From: Thermosinus carboxydivorans Nor1
GTDB taxonomy: Bacteria; Bacillota; Negativicutes; Sporomusales; Thermosinaceae
Direction of reading: 5' to 3'
DNA length: 64,000 nt
NCBI RefSeq assembly: GCF_000169155.1
Contig: NZ_AAWL01000007.1
Coordinates: forward strand, 1 to 64,000
Part shown: one piece after another, positions 7,511 to 15,975 of the stretch
How positions within the stretch are numbered: position 1 is the stretch's first letter
How the letters are laid out: the number at the start of each line of letters is the position of its first letter
Made by a program: the position numbers and the translations under genes
The notes under the pieces: generated by a model
What the model was told of the DNA's origin: nothing
Databases searched by the model: none
The model's input: only the letters and a program-made list of their open reading frames with translations

Positions 7511-7615
7511 AAATACGGTTCGTTTATTGAGTTTGCCAAAGACATGGATTATGACGGTTATTTAGTGGATAAGAAGACGCAGCGAACTGTTGAGAAATGC
7601 CTCGGAAATAATTGA
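7511..7615 (+). pseudogene. HepT/DUF86 remnant
   Basis: A 34-codon open stretch after a stop, FIEFAKDMDYDGYLVDKKTQ then RTVEKCLGNN and TGA, resembles the conserved block of HepT-like (DUF86) toxins, where a Y-x-x-gMdfdeFl-DkkTQdAV pattern precedes the RNase RX4HXY motif. The motif itself and any MNT nucleotidyltransferase partner are missing. Likely the scar of a lost toxin-antitoxin pair in an otherwise empty 400-base interval. Confidence 0.4.
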
Positions 7616-7820
7616 ATTGAGGAATGACTGAGCTTAGGGAGCATAAGGTGTCAAAAACGACATTTTATGCTTCATTTTGTTATGCGACAGTATGCCAGAC
7701 CCTAACAAATTACAGGGTCTTACTCTACTCGAATTATTTTATTTGCCTGGGTTGCAGGTATTGCCAAAGGTTGGATGTAATTTTACATTTTGGATATTTT
7801 TACGATAGGAGGTTAGCAGT

Positions 7821-8549
7821 TTGAATAATGCAAGAACCGCGCAAGTAACGGACTATGGTTTGGCAATGCCGCAATTTTGGCAGGGCGTCAGGGACGCCGG
7901 ACCAATTATGGTAGGTATTATACCTTTTGGCATTACCTGTGGGGTAATGGGATTGACAGCAGGACTAACCCCGCTGGAAACAGTGATGATGTCGCTCTTA
8001 GTGTTTGCCGGAGCTGCCCAGTTTATTGGCATTACCATGATCGGGGCCGGCATTACCGGTTGGGGCATTATTGTGTTTACCACCTTATTGGTTAATTTGC
8101 GCCATTTGCTGATGGGGGCTTCCTTGGCGCCATATCTGGTCGGGCAGCCTTTTTCGCTGCAGGTGCTGCTTTCTTTTTTATTGACCGATGAGTCTTATGC
8201 CATAACTGTCAGCCGCATTTATCAGGCAGGATATAATTCTTCTTATCATCTGGGAGTCAGTCTTTTCATGTATGTCACATGGGGCTTGTCAACGGCGGCA
8301 GGAGTTTTTGTCGGCAGTTACATTCCCGACCCATTGGCATGGGGATTAGATTTTGCGATGCCTGCTACTTTTTTGGTACTGTTGTTTCCGCGGCTAACGG
8401 ACCGGACGAGTGTGGTGGTATGCATAATTGCCGGGGTTATTGCTGTGGCAGGAGCACTGTATCTACCAGGAAAATGGTATATGATCGCGGCCTGCGTGGT
8501 AGCAACGATAATCGGGGGACTAATGGACGGAGGCGGGGAGCGTGCATAG
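7821..8549 (+). CDS. azlC: AzlC family branched-chain amino acid exporter, large subunit
   Basis: AzlC with AzlD forms an inner-membrane exporter of branched-chain amino acids or analogues. The 242 residues contain the family's N-terminal GIIPFGITCGVMG region, FAGAAQFIGITMI, LVNLRHLLMGASLAPYL and six to seven hydrophobic segments. It starts at TTG behind AGGAGG at 7807-7812. The last bases overlap azlD by eight, so the two are translationally coupled. Confidence 0.93.
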   Translation: MNNARTAQVTDYGLAMPQFWQGVRDAGPIMVGIIPFGITCGVMGLTAGLTPLETVMMSLLVFAGAAQFIGITMIGAGITGWGIIVFTTLLVNLRHLLMGASLAPYLVGQPFSLQVLLSFLLTDESYAITVSRIYQAGYNSSYHLGVSLFMYVTWGLSTAAGVFVGSYIPDPLAWGLDFAMPATFLVLLFPRLTDRTSVVVCIIAGVIAVAGALYLPGKWYMIAACVVATIIGGLMDGGGERA

Positions 8550-8865
8550 GGAAATTTTCGCAATAATTGTCGGTATGGCGTTGGTAACATTTGCGACCCG
8601 GTTTAGTTCTGTAGCGTTGTTCAGGCTAACGGGGATTCCCGGTTGGCTGGAGCGCTGGTTAAAACACATTCCCACGGCCATTCTTACGGCATTGATTGTG
8701 CCGTCTTTGGTATTGCCGAAAGGGCAGATCGATATATCTTTCCAAAACCATTACCTGGTCGCGGGTATTGTTGCAGCGATTGTCGCATATAAAAGTCGTA
8801 ATATTATTGCCACGCTGGCCACCGGTATGGGAACCATGCTGGCACTGCGCTGGCTGTTTTTTTAA
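8542..8865 (+). CDS. azlD: AzlD family branched-chain amino acid exporter, small subunit
   Basis: A 107-residue membrane protein with four hydrophobic helices and the AzlD signature near the N-terminus (ALVTFATRFSSVALF, then IPTAILTALIVPSLV). It starts at GTG inside the end of azlC behind GGAGGCGGGGAG. It should form a complex with AzlC. Confidence 0.92.
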   Translation: MHREIFAIIVGMALVTFATRFSSVALFRLTGIPGWLERWLKHIPTAILTALIVPSLVLPKGQIDISFQNHYLVAGIVAAIVAYKSRNIIATLATGMGTMLALRWLFF

Positions 8866-8921
8866 CTTTCAACTTTTTTATAGGCATCATTATTTTATCA
8901 AATGGGAGTTGTACCCGGCTC

Positions 8922-10135
8922 ATGATTTCCATACTAGCGATTATTTGTACGCTCGCCGTTATTGTTATTCTTCTGAACCGAAAGATTAAAATGGGCTATG
9001 CTATGTTGGCCGGTTCGAGCGTTCTCTTTTTTGCATCAGGTCCGCAGCTATCCAAATTGACAACAGCTATAACCGCAACGCTAACGACACATAGCACCTG
9101 GGAAATTATTTTCGCCTTGTATTTTGTGATGTGCCTGGAATATCAGCTTCGCACCAGCGGGACGATTGATGGTTTTATGTCCGTTTCCCGTCAAATTTTC
9201 AAAAGCGACCGTTATCTATTAGCCATGATGCCGGCGTTTCTCGGCTTTCTTCCTTCTTTGGGCGGTGCTATTTTTTCGGCCCCGCTGGTAGAAAACGCCG
9301 GCAAGGCATACGGTCTTTCCGCCGAAACCAAAACGGTCATTAATTATTGGTTCCGGCATGTTTGGGAATTTACCAACCCTATTTTTACCGGGATGTTGCT
9401 GGCCAGCAAGCTTTCCGGTATTCCGCTGGTACGCTGGTTTCGCACATGGCCTGGCTAACAGCATTATCAATAACTATCGGCTGGCTGACCTTTATCTCGC
9501 CGTTAAAAGGCAAATCATCGCCTAATTCTGGCCCGGCCGGTTCCGGCTCCGCTGCTTTCGCTTACCGCTACGTCGCGCTAGCTGTCGGCCCTATTTTAGC
9601 CAATTTGCTTCTGGTTGTTTTTGTTGGACTGGACGCTTCTATATCCATGGCAATAGTTGTAGTCGTCATGAGCTTCATCCTGCGGCAAAGTGCGGCCGCT
9701 GTTCGCGAGATGCTTGTTCATGCTTTTGACCACAATCTGCTGTTTGGCGTCCTTGGTATCCTTTTTTTTCAAAATATGTTGCGGCAAGCGGGCGTAGTTG
9801 ACGATATTGCTGCCCTGTTTCACAGCCTTGCCGTCCCCGCTGCGATTGTCGTAGGGATCATTGCTTTTTTGGGCGGACTCCTTACTGGAACTTCCCAGGG
9901 ATTTGTCGCTATGACCTTCCCCTTTATCGCCATTTTGTCTCCCGGCGACCTGACCTTGGTTACAGTCTGCTTTGTCATGGGCACGGCCGGGCATATGCTG
10001 TCCCCGGCGCATCTTTGTTTACTTGTTACGCTCGACTATTTTAAATCCGATTTCTTTAAGTCGCTTCGCCCCGTACTGGTTTTGGAGATCATTATGGTTG
10101 CGGCGACATATGGCGTCATTAGCCTTTGGGGTTGA
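8922..10135 (+). pseudogene. DUF401 family membrane protein, frameshifted
   Basis: The first frame (8922-9458) encodes the N-terminal half with MPAFLGFLPSLGGAIFSAP and INYWFRHVWEFTNP, typical of DUF401 integral membrane proteins; the second frame continues it to 10135 with further helices. The two join at about 9428, where adding one G (CTGGGTACG instead of CTGGTACG) would give SGIPLGTLVSHMAW and restore about 404 residues. So either a one-base deletion inactivated the gene or the sequence has an error. The substrate is unknown. It may be in an operon with azlCD, 56 bases upstream. Confidence 0.8.
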
Positions 10136-10137
10136 CG

Positions 10138-10171
10138 CCAAACGGCGGTAATGCGCCGTTTGGCCGTTTTT
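10138..10171 (+). terminator. Terminator after the DUF401 gene
   Basis: CCAAACGGCG and CGCCGTTTGG pair perfectly around a six-base loop and are followed by CCGTTTTT. Confidence 0.85.
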
Positions 10172-10201
10172 ACTGTATCGCCCGAAACATTAGAAAAAAG
10201 G

Positions 10202-10237
10202 ACAAGGGGACAGTGCGCTGTCCCCTTGTATATTTTT
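10202..10237. terminator. Bidirectional hairpin with GGGGACAG/CTGTCCCC arms
   Basis: A perfect 12-bp stem, ACAAGGGGACAG and CTGTCCCCTTGT, with loop TGCG. T-rich tracts follow on both strands (ATATTTTT on plus; CCTTTTTT on minus), so it can end both the plus-strand DUF401 transcript and the minus-strand DUF3870 gene. A related hairpin is at 11934. Confidence 0.7.
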
Positions 10238-10265
10238 GCCAGGAGATTAGTACGGAGTGATGATC

Positions 10266-10586
10266 TCAGCGGGTAATATATGCCAGATACTTGTCATATA
10301 TTATACGTATAGCCGTGATAATTGCTTTTTTCGCGCTTCCTTGGTAAAATTTTTCGATGAGTTGAGTAAGATTTTCCGGGCCATTACGCAGACTCTTGCC
10401 GACTAATAGACGCGCAACAAATTGTGCAGACATTGGTGTGGACAGCGTACAGTCAGCATCGACTATTACATCTGTTTGTCGGTCAATTAAAACAACCAAG
10501 GCCATTACTCTATAGATTTGGCCTGAAACAGTTCCTGATGGCAGTCGAGCATATCCGGAAAATAAGATATGATTTTCGTTGACCAT
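10266..10586 (-). CDS. DUF3870 domain protein
   Basis: A 106-residue protein matching DUF3870: SGYARLPSGT near the N-terminus, VIVDADCTLST in the middle, FVARLLVGKSL and a C-terminal GSAKKAIITAIRIIYDKYL. The function of the family is not known. GGAGG precedes the ATG. It lies 55 bases downstream of the CoA-transferase gene and probably shares its transcript, suggesting a link with CoA-thioester metabolism (inference). Confidence 0.88.
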   Translation of the reverse strand: MVNENHILFSGYARLPSGTVSGQIYRVMALVVLIDRQTDVIVDADCTLSTPMSAQFVARLLVGKSLRNGPENLTQLIEKFYQGSAKKAIITAIRIIYDKYLAYITR

Positions 10587-10641
10587 AGTGCCTCCGTATC
10601 AGAGACCTTAAAGAAAATTAGCCTTTACTGAAAATCTAATA

Positions 10642-11820
10642 TCACTTGCCATCGAAAAACTGACTGATTTTTGAATCGTCCCACCCTAATACTTCTCTGA
10701 TAATTTCATAGGTATGCTGTCCTAAAAGCGGGGCTGGAAATTCTACTGAGCCCGGGGTCGCTGACATCTTTATCGGAACTCCTGGCATTTTGAGTTTACC
10801 GGCTACCGGGTGTTCAACTTCGACTATCATCTCTCTTGCTTGTATATGTGGATCATTCACGATCTTATCAATAGTATTGATGGGTGCACACGGAAGTCCG
10901 GCTTCTTCCAAAGCAGTCAACCATTCAGCGATTGTTTTTTCTTTAAATATTTCATTTAGGATTGTAGTTAGTTCTTTTGCATTAGCCGTTCGGCGGGCGT
11001 TCGTGTCGAAACGTTCGTCCTTAATCAGATCAGGACGACCTAAAATATTGCATAAGCGTTCCCACAACCGGTCATTACCGGCGCCTACAATAATGTATCC
11101 GTCTTTCGCCGTAAAAGATGAGAACGGTGTGATGGACGGATGACGGTTTCCTAACGGCCCTGGCACAACGCCAGAAGTCACATAGCGCGCAATTGCATTT
11201 TCCAATATTGCAACTTGGCAGTCGAGCATCCCTACATCTATTTTTTGGCCTTCCCCGGTTCTTTCCCGGTGGAACAGAGCCATCATTATGCCATATGCAG
11301 TGAACATACCGGCGATAATGTCCCCGACTGAAGCGCCAACACGGGTCGGGTCACCGTTTTCAGGACCGGTAATACTCATTATTCCCCCCATGGCTTGTAC
11401 GATTATATCATAGGCCGGTTTATCGCGGTAAGGACCGGTATGTCCGAACCCAGAGCAGGCAGCATATATTAACTTGGGATTAATCTCTTTTAGTTGGTCG
11501 TAGCCAAGCCCAAATTTTTCCATGGTACCGGGACGATAGTTTTCCACAACGACGTCGGCATGTTTTACCATTTCTTTGAATAGATCACGTTCTTCCTGAC
11601 GTTTAAAGTTTAAGGCGATCGAGCGCTTGTTTCTGTTAAGGCTCATAAAATAAGCGCTTTCTTTACCAACAAACGGCCCAAAGGCACGGGAGTCGTCGCC
11701 CACTTCAGGTGGCTCAATCTTGATAACATCAGCGCCATAATCCGCTAGCATCATTGTGCAGTAAGGTCCTGCCAGCACCCGGGTCAAATCTAATACGCGA
11801 ATTCCTTGCAAAGCTTTCAT
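10642..11820 (-). CDS. CaiB/BaiF family (type III) CoA-transferase
   Basis: Transfers CoA between carboxylic acids through an aspartyl-CoA anhydride. The 392 residues begin with LQGIRVLDLTRVLAGPYCTM, carry NRNKRSIALNFK and VVENYRPGTMEKFGLGY, and D167 in GASVGDIIAGMF is the expected catalytic aspartate. AGGAGAGG precedes the start. Substrate cannot be told from sequence; formyl-, oxalyl-, carnitine- or succinyl-CoA transferases share these motifs. It follows a HutP-like regulator on the same strand, with a hairpin terminator in between. Confidence 0.93.
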   Translation of the reverse strand: MKALQGIRVLDLTRVLAGPYCTMMLADYGADVIKIEPPEVGDDSRAFGPFVGKESAYFMSLNRNKRSIALNFKRQEERDLFKEMVKHADVVVENYRPGTMEKFGLGYDQLKEINPKLIYAACSGFGHTGPYRDKPAYDIIVQAMGGIMSITGPENGDPTRVGASVGDIIAGMFTAYGIMMALFHRERTGEGQKIDVGMLDCQVAILENAIARYVTSGVVPGPLGNRHPSITPFSSFTAKDGYIIVGAGNDRLWERLCNILGRPDLIKDERFDTNARRTANAKELTTILNEIFKEKTIAEWLTALEEAGLPCAPINTIDKIVNDPHIQAREMIVEVEHPVAGKLKMPGVPIKMSATPGSVEFPAPLLGQHTYEIIREVLGWDDSKISQFFDGK

Positions 11821-11933
11821 TTTAAACCTCTCCTTTTTTGCAGATAATATTTGAAGGTGGCAATCTAATTACAGACGCTTGCTTCTTTTGGCTATCTACC
11901 TCCTTCTGGCGTGTCTTTACTCATGGAAAAACA

Positions 11934-11979
11934 AAGGGACAGCAGGAGTTGGTCACTCACTCTGTCCCTTTTTCACTAG
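11934..11979. terminator. Hairpin between hutP-like and CoA-transferase genes
   Basis: AAAGGGACAG and CTGTCCCTTT pair around a 20-base loop; T tracts follow on both strands (GTTTTT on minus, TTCAC after CCCTTTT on plus). On the minus strand it lies after the hutP-like gene and before the CoA-transferase gene, a position where an antiterminator could act. Confidence 0.6.
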
Positions 11980-12012
11980 CTTATTATTGAGTTTTGGTTA
12001 CGGAAGACTTAT

Positions 12013-12468
12013 TCATCCGTTTCCTAGATGCATAACACCTAGTCCGGCTCTTTCATGGTTGGTCAGTGGATGGAGTGCTGAGTCACCAAATAAGGCGACT
12101 GCTATCCACGAATCATCTCTGACAATCGCAATCTTCACAGCCAGGCTTACACTGCTGGCAACATTGACCATTATACCACGCTTTGCTTCGTCAGTTGCGT
12201 GGAGCAAAGCATGATAGTTAGTTGCGGATTTGCCAATAATCCCACTGTTTAAGGCTGCGCCGATAACTGCTTTGGTAGTTTTTTCCTGGAACTCCGTTAG
12301 CGACGACTTACCGCCGACTTCGGTTACTACAAAACGGTAACCTTTGTCGGCCAACATTTTTTTTACTGTCTCTTCATCACTGATTGTGCGGGTTAGGGCC
12401 AGCAGCATAGCCGCCGTTGCTACACTACGTATGCTCTGAACCAAAAAAGGCTGATTAAGATCAGTCAT
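12013..12468 (-). CDS. HutP family RNA-binding antiterminator
   Basis: 151 residues matching HutP, the histidine- and Mg-dependent protein that binds NAG triplets in hut mRNA and disrupts a terminator in Bacillus. Seen: AAMLLALTRTISDEE, KAVIGAALNSGII, HALLHATDEAKRG and a C-terminal DSWIAVALFGDSAL with NHERAGLGVMHLG. GAGGG is well spaced for ATG 12468; the ATG at 12474 is too close. No hut catabolic genes are nearby, so its target is likely something else, possibly the CoA-transferase/DUF3870 genes downstream, which follow an intrinsic hairpin. Confidence 0.85.
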   Translation of the reverse strand: MTDLNQPFLVQSIRSVATAAMLLALTRTISDEETVKKMLADKGYRFVVTEVGGKSSLTEFQEKTTKAVIGAALNSGIIGKSATNYHALLHATDEAKRGIMVNVASSVSLAVKIAIVRDDSWIAVALFGDSALHPLTNHERAGLGVMHLGNG

Positions 12469-12489
12469 TCTCATTCCCTCTATCTCTAT

Positions 12490-12760
12490 ATAAAAAATTC
12501 TATCACTTTTTGGTTTTTTTCGTCAAGTTATGCGAGCGTTACTTATAAGCTGTGGTGGTTAAGCTATCTACCTTAGTATGTTTCACGCTCATTGATCGTT
12601 TCCGGTCGTTCATCTGAAGTGGCGGATGAGTATCTGTGGGATTTGCCCGGGCCTATTTAACCCGCCAAAACAAGCGTAGTAAGCTATGGCGGGCTTGTTT
12701 TTAGCGTTATAAAACCGAAGGAATATATAGTTTTATGTCGAATATGACAGGCAACAGTGA
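12490..12760 (+). other. Long untranslated region before the chemoreceptor
   Basis: No gene is visible. Several inverted repeats occur, for example CATCTGAAGTGGCGGATG near 12610 and CCCGCC ... GGCGGG spanning about 12660-12695 followed by CTTGTTTTTAGC, which could be a terminator or a structured leader. I do not recognise a known riboswitch. Confidence 0.4.
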
Positions 12761-12775
12761 AGAGGGGTGAACTCG

Positions 12776-14743
12776 TTGTTTAAAGACCGCAGCTTAAAAT
12801 TTAAATTAGTTGTACTGTTTCTGTTGTTTGCACTGGTTCCTGTCAGCATAGGCGGGATTGTCAGCACCTATTTAAATGCCGTTTCGGCTAAAGAAGCTGT
12901 TTCGCAAGCCAACCTGAACACGGCTCGGCAAATCGCCGCGCAAATTGAACGGCTGCTTGACGACTCCCGCGGTCTTGTTGAAACACTGGCGGCAACGCCT
13001 ACTGCCCAATCGATGGACGTAAACGCCATGCGGCAAATGATCTTGGCGGCCAAGGAGAAAAATCCCCAGTTTGAACTTGTTTTTGTAATGAATACCAAAG
13101 GGATGCAGGTCGTCAAGACAAGCGGTAAACTGCTGGACCGCAGCGAAAAGACATATTTTAAGGAAGCCATGAAAGGCTATACATATATTACGGAAACCTA
13201 TATTTCGGCAGGTACAAATGCGCCTACCGTGACCATATCCACGCCAATCAAAGACCAATACGGGGCGATCGTGGGGGTTTTGGCTGCTGACATCAGCCTC
13301 AAGGCGATTTGGGATATTACCGATAATACTCATGTAGGCAATACGGGCTATATTGATATCGTTGATAACAAGGGCGTGGTAATCGCGCACCCGGATAAGG
13401 AACGGGTAAAGAAAATGGAAAGTTTCACCGGCCATGAATATGTCACGGATGCGATTTCCGGTCAGCTGGGCGCGGTTGAAGCCTTCTCCACCCGCGGCGA
13501 GAGAGCGCTGACGGTCTTTGCACCGGTAGGAAAGTACAAATGGGGTGTCATTATTTATGAGCCGATTAAGGAAGTGTTTGGCGTCCTGGTCAAGACGACC
13601 ATTATCATGGCGGTTGTTATCCTGGCTGCGGTTGCCGCCGCCGTTTGGCTGGCGTTTAGGATTTCGCGGGGCATTGTTAGTCCTTTGCGCGAACTGATTG
13701 ATGCCGCCGGTAAGGTGGCCGAAGGCAACTTAACCCAGAATATTGCGGTTAACGGTGTGCGCGAGGTCAATGAGCTGGCGGCGGAGTTTAGCGCCATGAC
13801 GGCTGCGCTACGCCAGATCATCGCCAAAACACTGGCTACCGCCCAGTCTGTTGCAGCCACTTCCCAGGAATTAGCGGCATCCGCCAGCGAAGTGGGTAAA
13901 GCGTCGGGAGAAGTAGCGACAACTATTCAGCATGTTGCCGAAGGGGCTACCAACCAAGTGAATCTCGCCGATAGATCGGCCCATGTTATTGCGCAAATGG
14001 TCAGCTCCATCGCCGATACTACTCAAGCGGCAAATGCTGTCGCCGCTGCTTCTAAGCAAAGCGAGCGTGCGGCCGAACACGGCGCAAGTCAGGTTAAGCT
14101 GGCTATTGACAAAATGAATGAAATTCAGCGGGACGTTAACAGCACGGCGCAGACCATTCATTCCCTCGGCGAGCGCTCACGACAAATCGGTCAAATTGTC
14201 GACGTCATAACCGGTATTGCCGGCCAGACCAATCTCCTGGCCTTAAACGCCGCAATCGAGGCGGCCCGGGCCGGCGAACAGGGGCGCGGGTTTGCAGTAG
14301 TAGCTGATGAGGTGCGCAAGCTCGCTGAGCAGTCCGAGGCCGCGGCCAAAGAAATTGCCGCCATCATTGGCGATATTCAGCGCCAGACCGCGGAAGCGGT
14401 TAAGGCGATGGATAAAGGCAGCCAGGAAGTCGCCGGCGGTGTGCAGGTTGTTGCCGCATCCGGAAAGGCTTTTGAGGAAATTTATCAGGCGATCAAAAAC
14501 ATGCATCAGGAAGTCGAACGAATTGTGGCCCTGGCGGATAGACAGCAGCAGGGCAGCGGCGAGGTAGAGCAGGCGATCCGCACTATCGCCGATGCGGCCC
14601 GCGCCAATGCCGCTAATGCTGAACAAGTAGCCGCCGCCAGCGAACAGCAAAACGCCGCTGTCGAAGAGATAGCCGCATCTACGGCCAGTTTGGCCAAAAT
14701 GGCGGCGGAACTTCAGGAAGCTGTCGCTAAATTTAAAGTGTAA
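12776..14743 (+). CDS. Methyl-accepting chemotaxis protein with dCache sensor
   Basis: Transmembrane chemoreceptor. A first membrane helix (about 12-32), a periplasmic double-Cache domain (about 40-270) with the [17 protein letters not shown] phrase, a second helix (about 275-298), HAMP, and the long signalling coiled coil with the conserved tip ([40 protein letters not shown]) near residue 485. It ends [11 protein letters not shown] without a pentapeptide tether. GAGGGG at 12762 favours TTG 12776 over the overlapping GTG 12767. Ligand unknown. A C-terminal relic of another receptor lies at 54389. Confidence 0.95.
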   Translation: MFKDRSLKFKLVVLFLLFALVPVSIGGIVSTYLNAVSAKEAVSQANLNTARQIAAQIERLLDDSRGLVETLAATPTAQSMDVNAMRQMILAAKEKNPQFELVFVMNTKGMQVVKTSGKLLDRSEKTYFKEAMKGYTYITETYISAGTNAPTVTISTPIKDQYGAIVGVLAADISLKAIWDITDNTHVGNTGYIDIVDNKGVVIAHPDKERVKKMESFTGHEYVTDAISGQLGAVEAFSTRGERALTVFAPVGKYKWGVIIYEPIKEVFGVLVKTTIIMAVVILAAVAAAVWLAFRISRGIVSPLRELIDAAGKVAEGNLTQNIAVNGVREVNELAAEFSAMTAALRQIIAKTLATAQSVAATSQELAASASEVGKASGEVATTIQHVAEGATNQVNLADRSAHVIAQMVSSIADTTQAANAVAAASKQSERAAEHGASQVKLAIDKMNEIQRDVNSTAQTIHSLGERSRQIGQIVDVITGIAGQTNLLALNAAIEAARAGEQGRGFAVVADEVRKLAEQSEAAAKEIAAIIGDIQRQTAEAVKAMDKGSQEVAGGVQVVAASGKAFEEIYQAIKNMHQEVERIVALADRQQQGSGEVEQAIRTIADAARANAANAEQVAAASEQQNAAVEEIAASTASLAKMAAELQEAVAKFKV

Positions 14744-14783
14744 AAAAGCACGGGCGGAGGATGTTACTCCGCCCGTGCTTGTT
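14744..14783 (-). terminator. Terminator of the rluA-type gene
   Basis: AAGCACGGGCGGAG and CTCCGCCCGTGCTT form a 14-bp stem; on the minus strand it is followed by TTTTTTA. Part of the stem is the end of the coding region. Confidence 0.85.
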
Positions 14784-15666
14784 CAATGGCATGGGTAAAA
14801 TCGGCCGGCAGCGGTGCGTGAACCGTAAGCTCGCGTTGGTCTTGTAGATGTTGAAAACTTACGGAGACGGCGTGCAAAGCCTGTCGGCCAATCCATGGCG
14901 AGCGTACGCCATACATGCCGTCGCCGACTATCGGGTAACCGAGATGGGCTAAATGAACCCGGATCTGGTGGGTGCGGCCGGTGTCCAGTATCAGTTCAAG
15001 CAGGGTGGCATCAGGGAAGCTTCTGATCGTTTGGTAATGGGTTATTGCCGGGTCGCCATGTGCGGTTACCGCCCGCCGGTTAGCAAAGTGCGGGTGGGGA
15101 CCAATGGGAGCATCAATCGTCCCGGCCGGGGGCGAAACACTTCCTTTAACTAACGCCCAATAAGTGCGTTTAAGCGTCCGCGCGGCTAGTTGCTGTTCCA
15201 GAAGGAATTGGCTGTGGGCATCTTTGGCAAAGATTATGCAACCTGAAGTTTCCCGGTCGAGCCGGTGTACGGCGCGAATCGTACAGATGATTCCCCGCTG
15301 CTCGAGATGATATGCCAAATAATTGGCCAGTGTGCCGCTTGTTGTGCTGCCGGTAGGATGCACCAGCTGATATGCTGGCTTATTTATGACCAGCAAGTAA
15401 TCGTCTTCGTAAAGTATTTCGACCGGTCCTTGCTCCGGCTGAACCCCGTAGGCACTATCACCGCTTATAAGGACCCGCAAAGTGTCATCCGCTTTTACCT
15501 TCTTCTGCAGGTAAACCGTTTTACCGTTGAGGAGGATGCCCTTGTGGCGGGTTAGTTTTTGGATTTGCCGCCCTGAGTACTGTAAGACCTGTTTTAAATA
15601 ATTCTCAACCGTTAAGCCCGCATGTTCCCTGCTTACTTTGTACGTCTTGAATGATTTTGGTTTCAA
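14764..15666 (-). CDS. RluA family 23S rRNA pseudouridine synthase
   Basis: Isomerises uridine to pseudouridine in RNA. 300 residues: an S4-like N-terminal part (GLTVENYLKQVL...SGRQIQKLTRHKGILLNG), then the catalytic core with AVHRLDRETSG in which D137 is the catalytic aspartate, and RTHQIRVHLAHLGYPIVGD near the C-terminus. It belongs to the RluA/RluD/YlyB-like group; the exact uridine target is not deducible. It is transcribed toward the chemoreceptor and shares a terminator region with it. Confidence 0.95.
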   Translation of the reverse strand: MKPKSFKTYKVSREHAGLTVENYLKQVLQYSGRQIQKLTRHKGILLNGKTVYLQKKVKADDTLRVLISGDSAYGVQPEQGPVEILYEDDYLLVINKPAYQLVHPTGSTTSGTLANYLAYHLEQRGIICTIRAVHRLDRETSGCIIFAKDAHSQFLLEQQLAARTLKRTYWALVKGSVSPPAGTIDAPIGPHPHFANRRAVTAHGDPAITHYQTIRSFPDATLLELILDTGRTHQIRVHLAHLGYPIVGDGMYGVRSPWIGRQALHAVSVSFQHLQDQRELTVHAPLPADFTHAIEQARAE

Positions 15667-15738
15667 CCATTTTCCCTCCTGCCCATACCTGGCAAGCGAC
15701 CGTTTCCCTCAGCATGCGGGGAAACGGTCGCTTGGTGT

Positions 15739-15975
15739 TTAATCAGGTATTCTTACAAGAAAGCGTAAGGTGGGACCGGTTTTTTGGGGCGGTTCTACCA
15801 TTTCATAGCCGGCCTTCACTAATTCTTCCGGAACGGAAGTAAAACTTTGTGGGCAGTCGGCGAGAATTTCCACGACGGTTCCTTTCTCCAGCTTGCTAAG
15901 TGTTTCCAACGAAAACACTACGGGATAAGGTCAGGCCTCGCCGCGTAAGTCCAGTAAATATCTTTTATCTGGCAT
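15739..15975 (-). CDS. TusA/SirA family protein with predicted selenocysteine (UPYP)
   Basis: A small sulfur- or selenium-carrier protein of 78 residues. The frame reads MPDKRYLLDLRGEA, then TGA (codon 15, 15931-15933), then PYPVVFSLETLSKLEKGTVV and on to a TAA at 15739. TusA proteins have LDLRGExCPxP at this place, so TGA replaces the active-site Cys codon. AGGAGG sits seven bases before the ATG. A hairpin follows the TGA within 12 bases (15899-15919). The start overlaps the end of the YedE-like gene. Conservation on both sides of TGA argues against a pseudogene. A Cys-to-stop mutation remains the alternative. Confidence 0.8.
15899..15919 (-). promoter_or_regulatory. Candidate bacterial SECIS hairpin
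   Basis: On the minus strand AGTGTTT and AAACACT form a 7-bp stem around TCGTTGG, extendable by a U-G pair. The stem begins 11 bases after the in-frame TGA, within the window where bacterial SECIS elements bind SelB, and the loop contains guanines. It lies inside the TusA coding sequence. Confidence 0.6.

Noticed and set aside
9347-10135. DUF401 second half as an independent gene
   Set aside because: Its apparent first 25 codons are the out-of-frame version of sequence that the upstream frame encodes as conserved DUF401; no ribosome binding site is present.
12872-13435. Long minus-strand frame opposite the chemoreceptor
   Set aside because: It is a shadow of the GC-rich third positions of the receptor gene and has no recognisable domain or ribosome binding site.
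15651-15842. Plus-strand open frame over the TusA region
   Set aside because: It has no ribosome binding site or family resemblance, and the opposite strand shows clear TusA conservation on both sides of the TGA.
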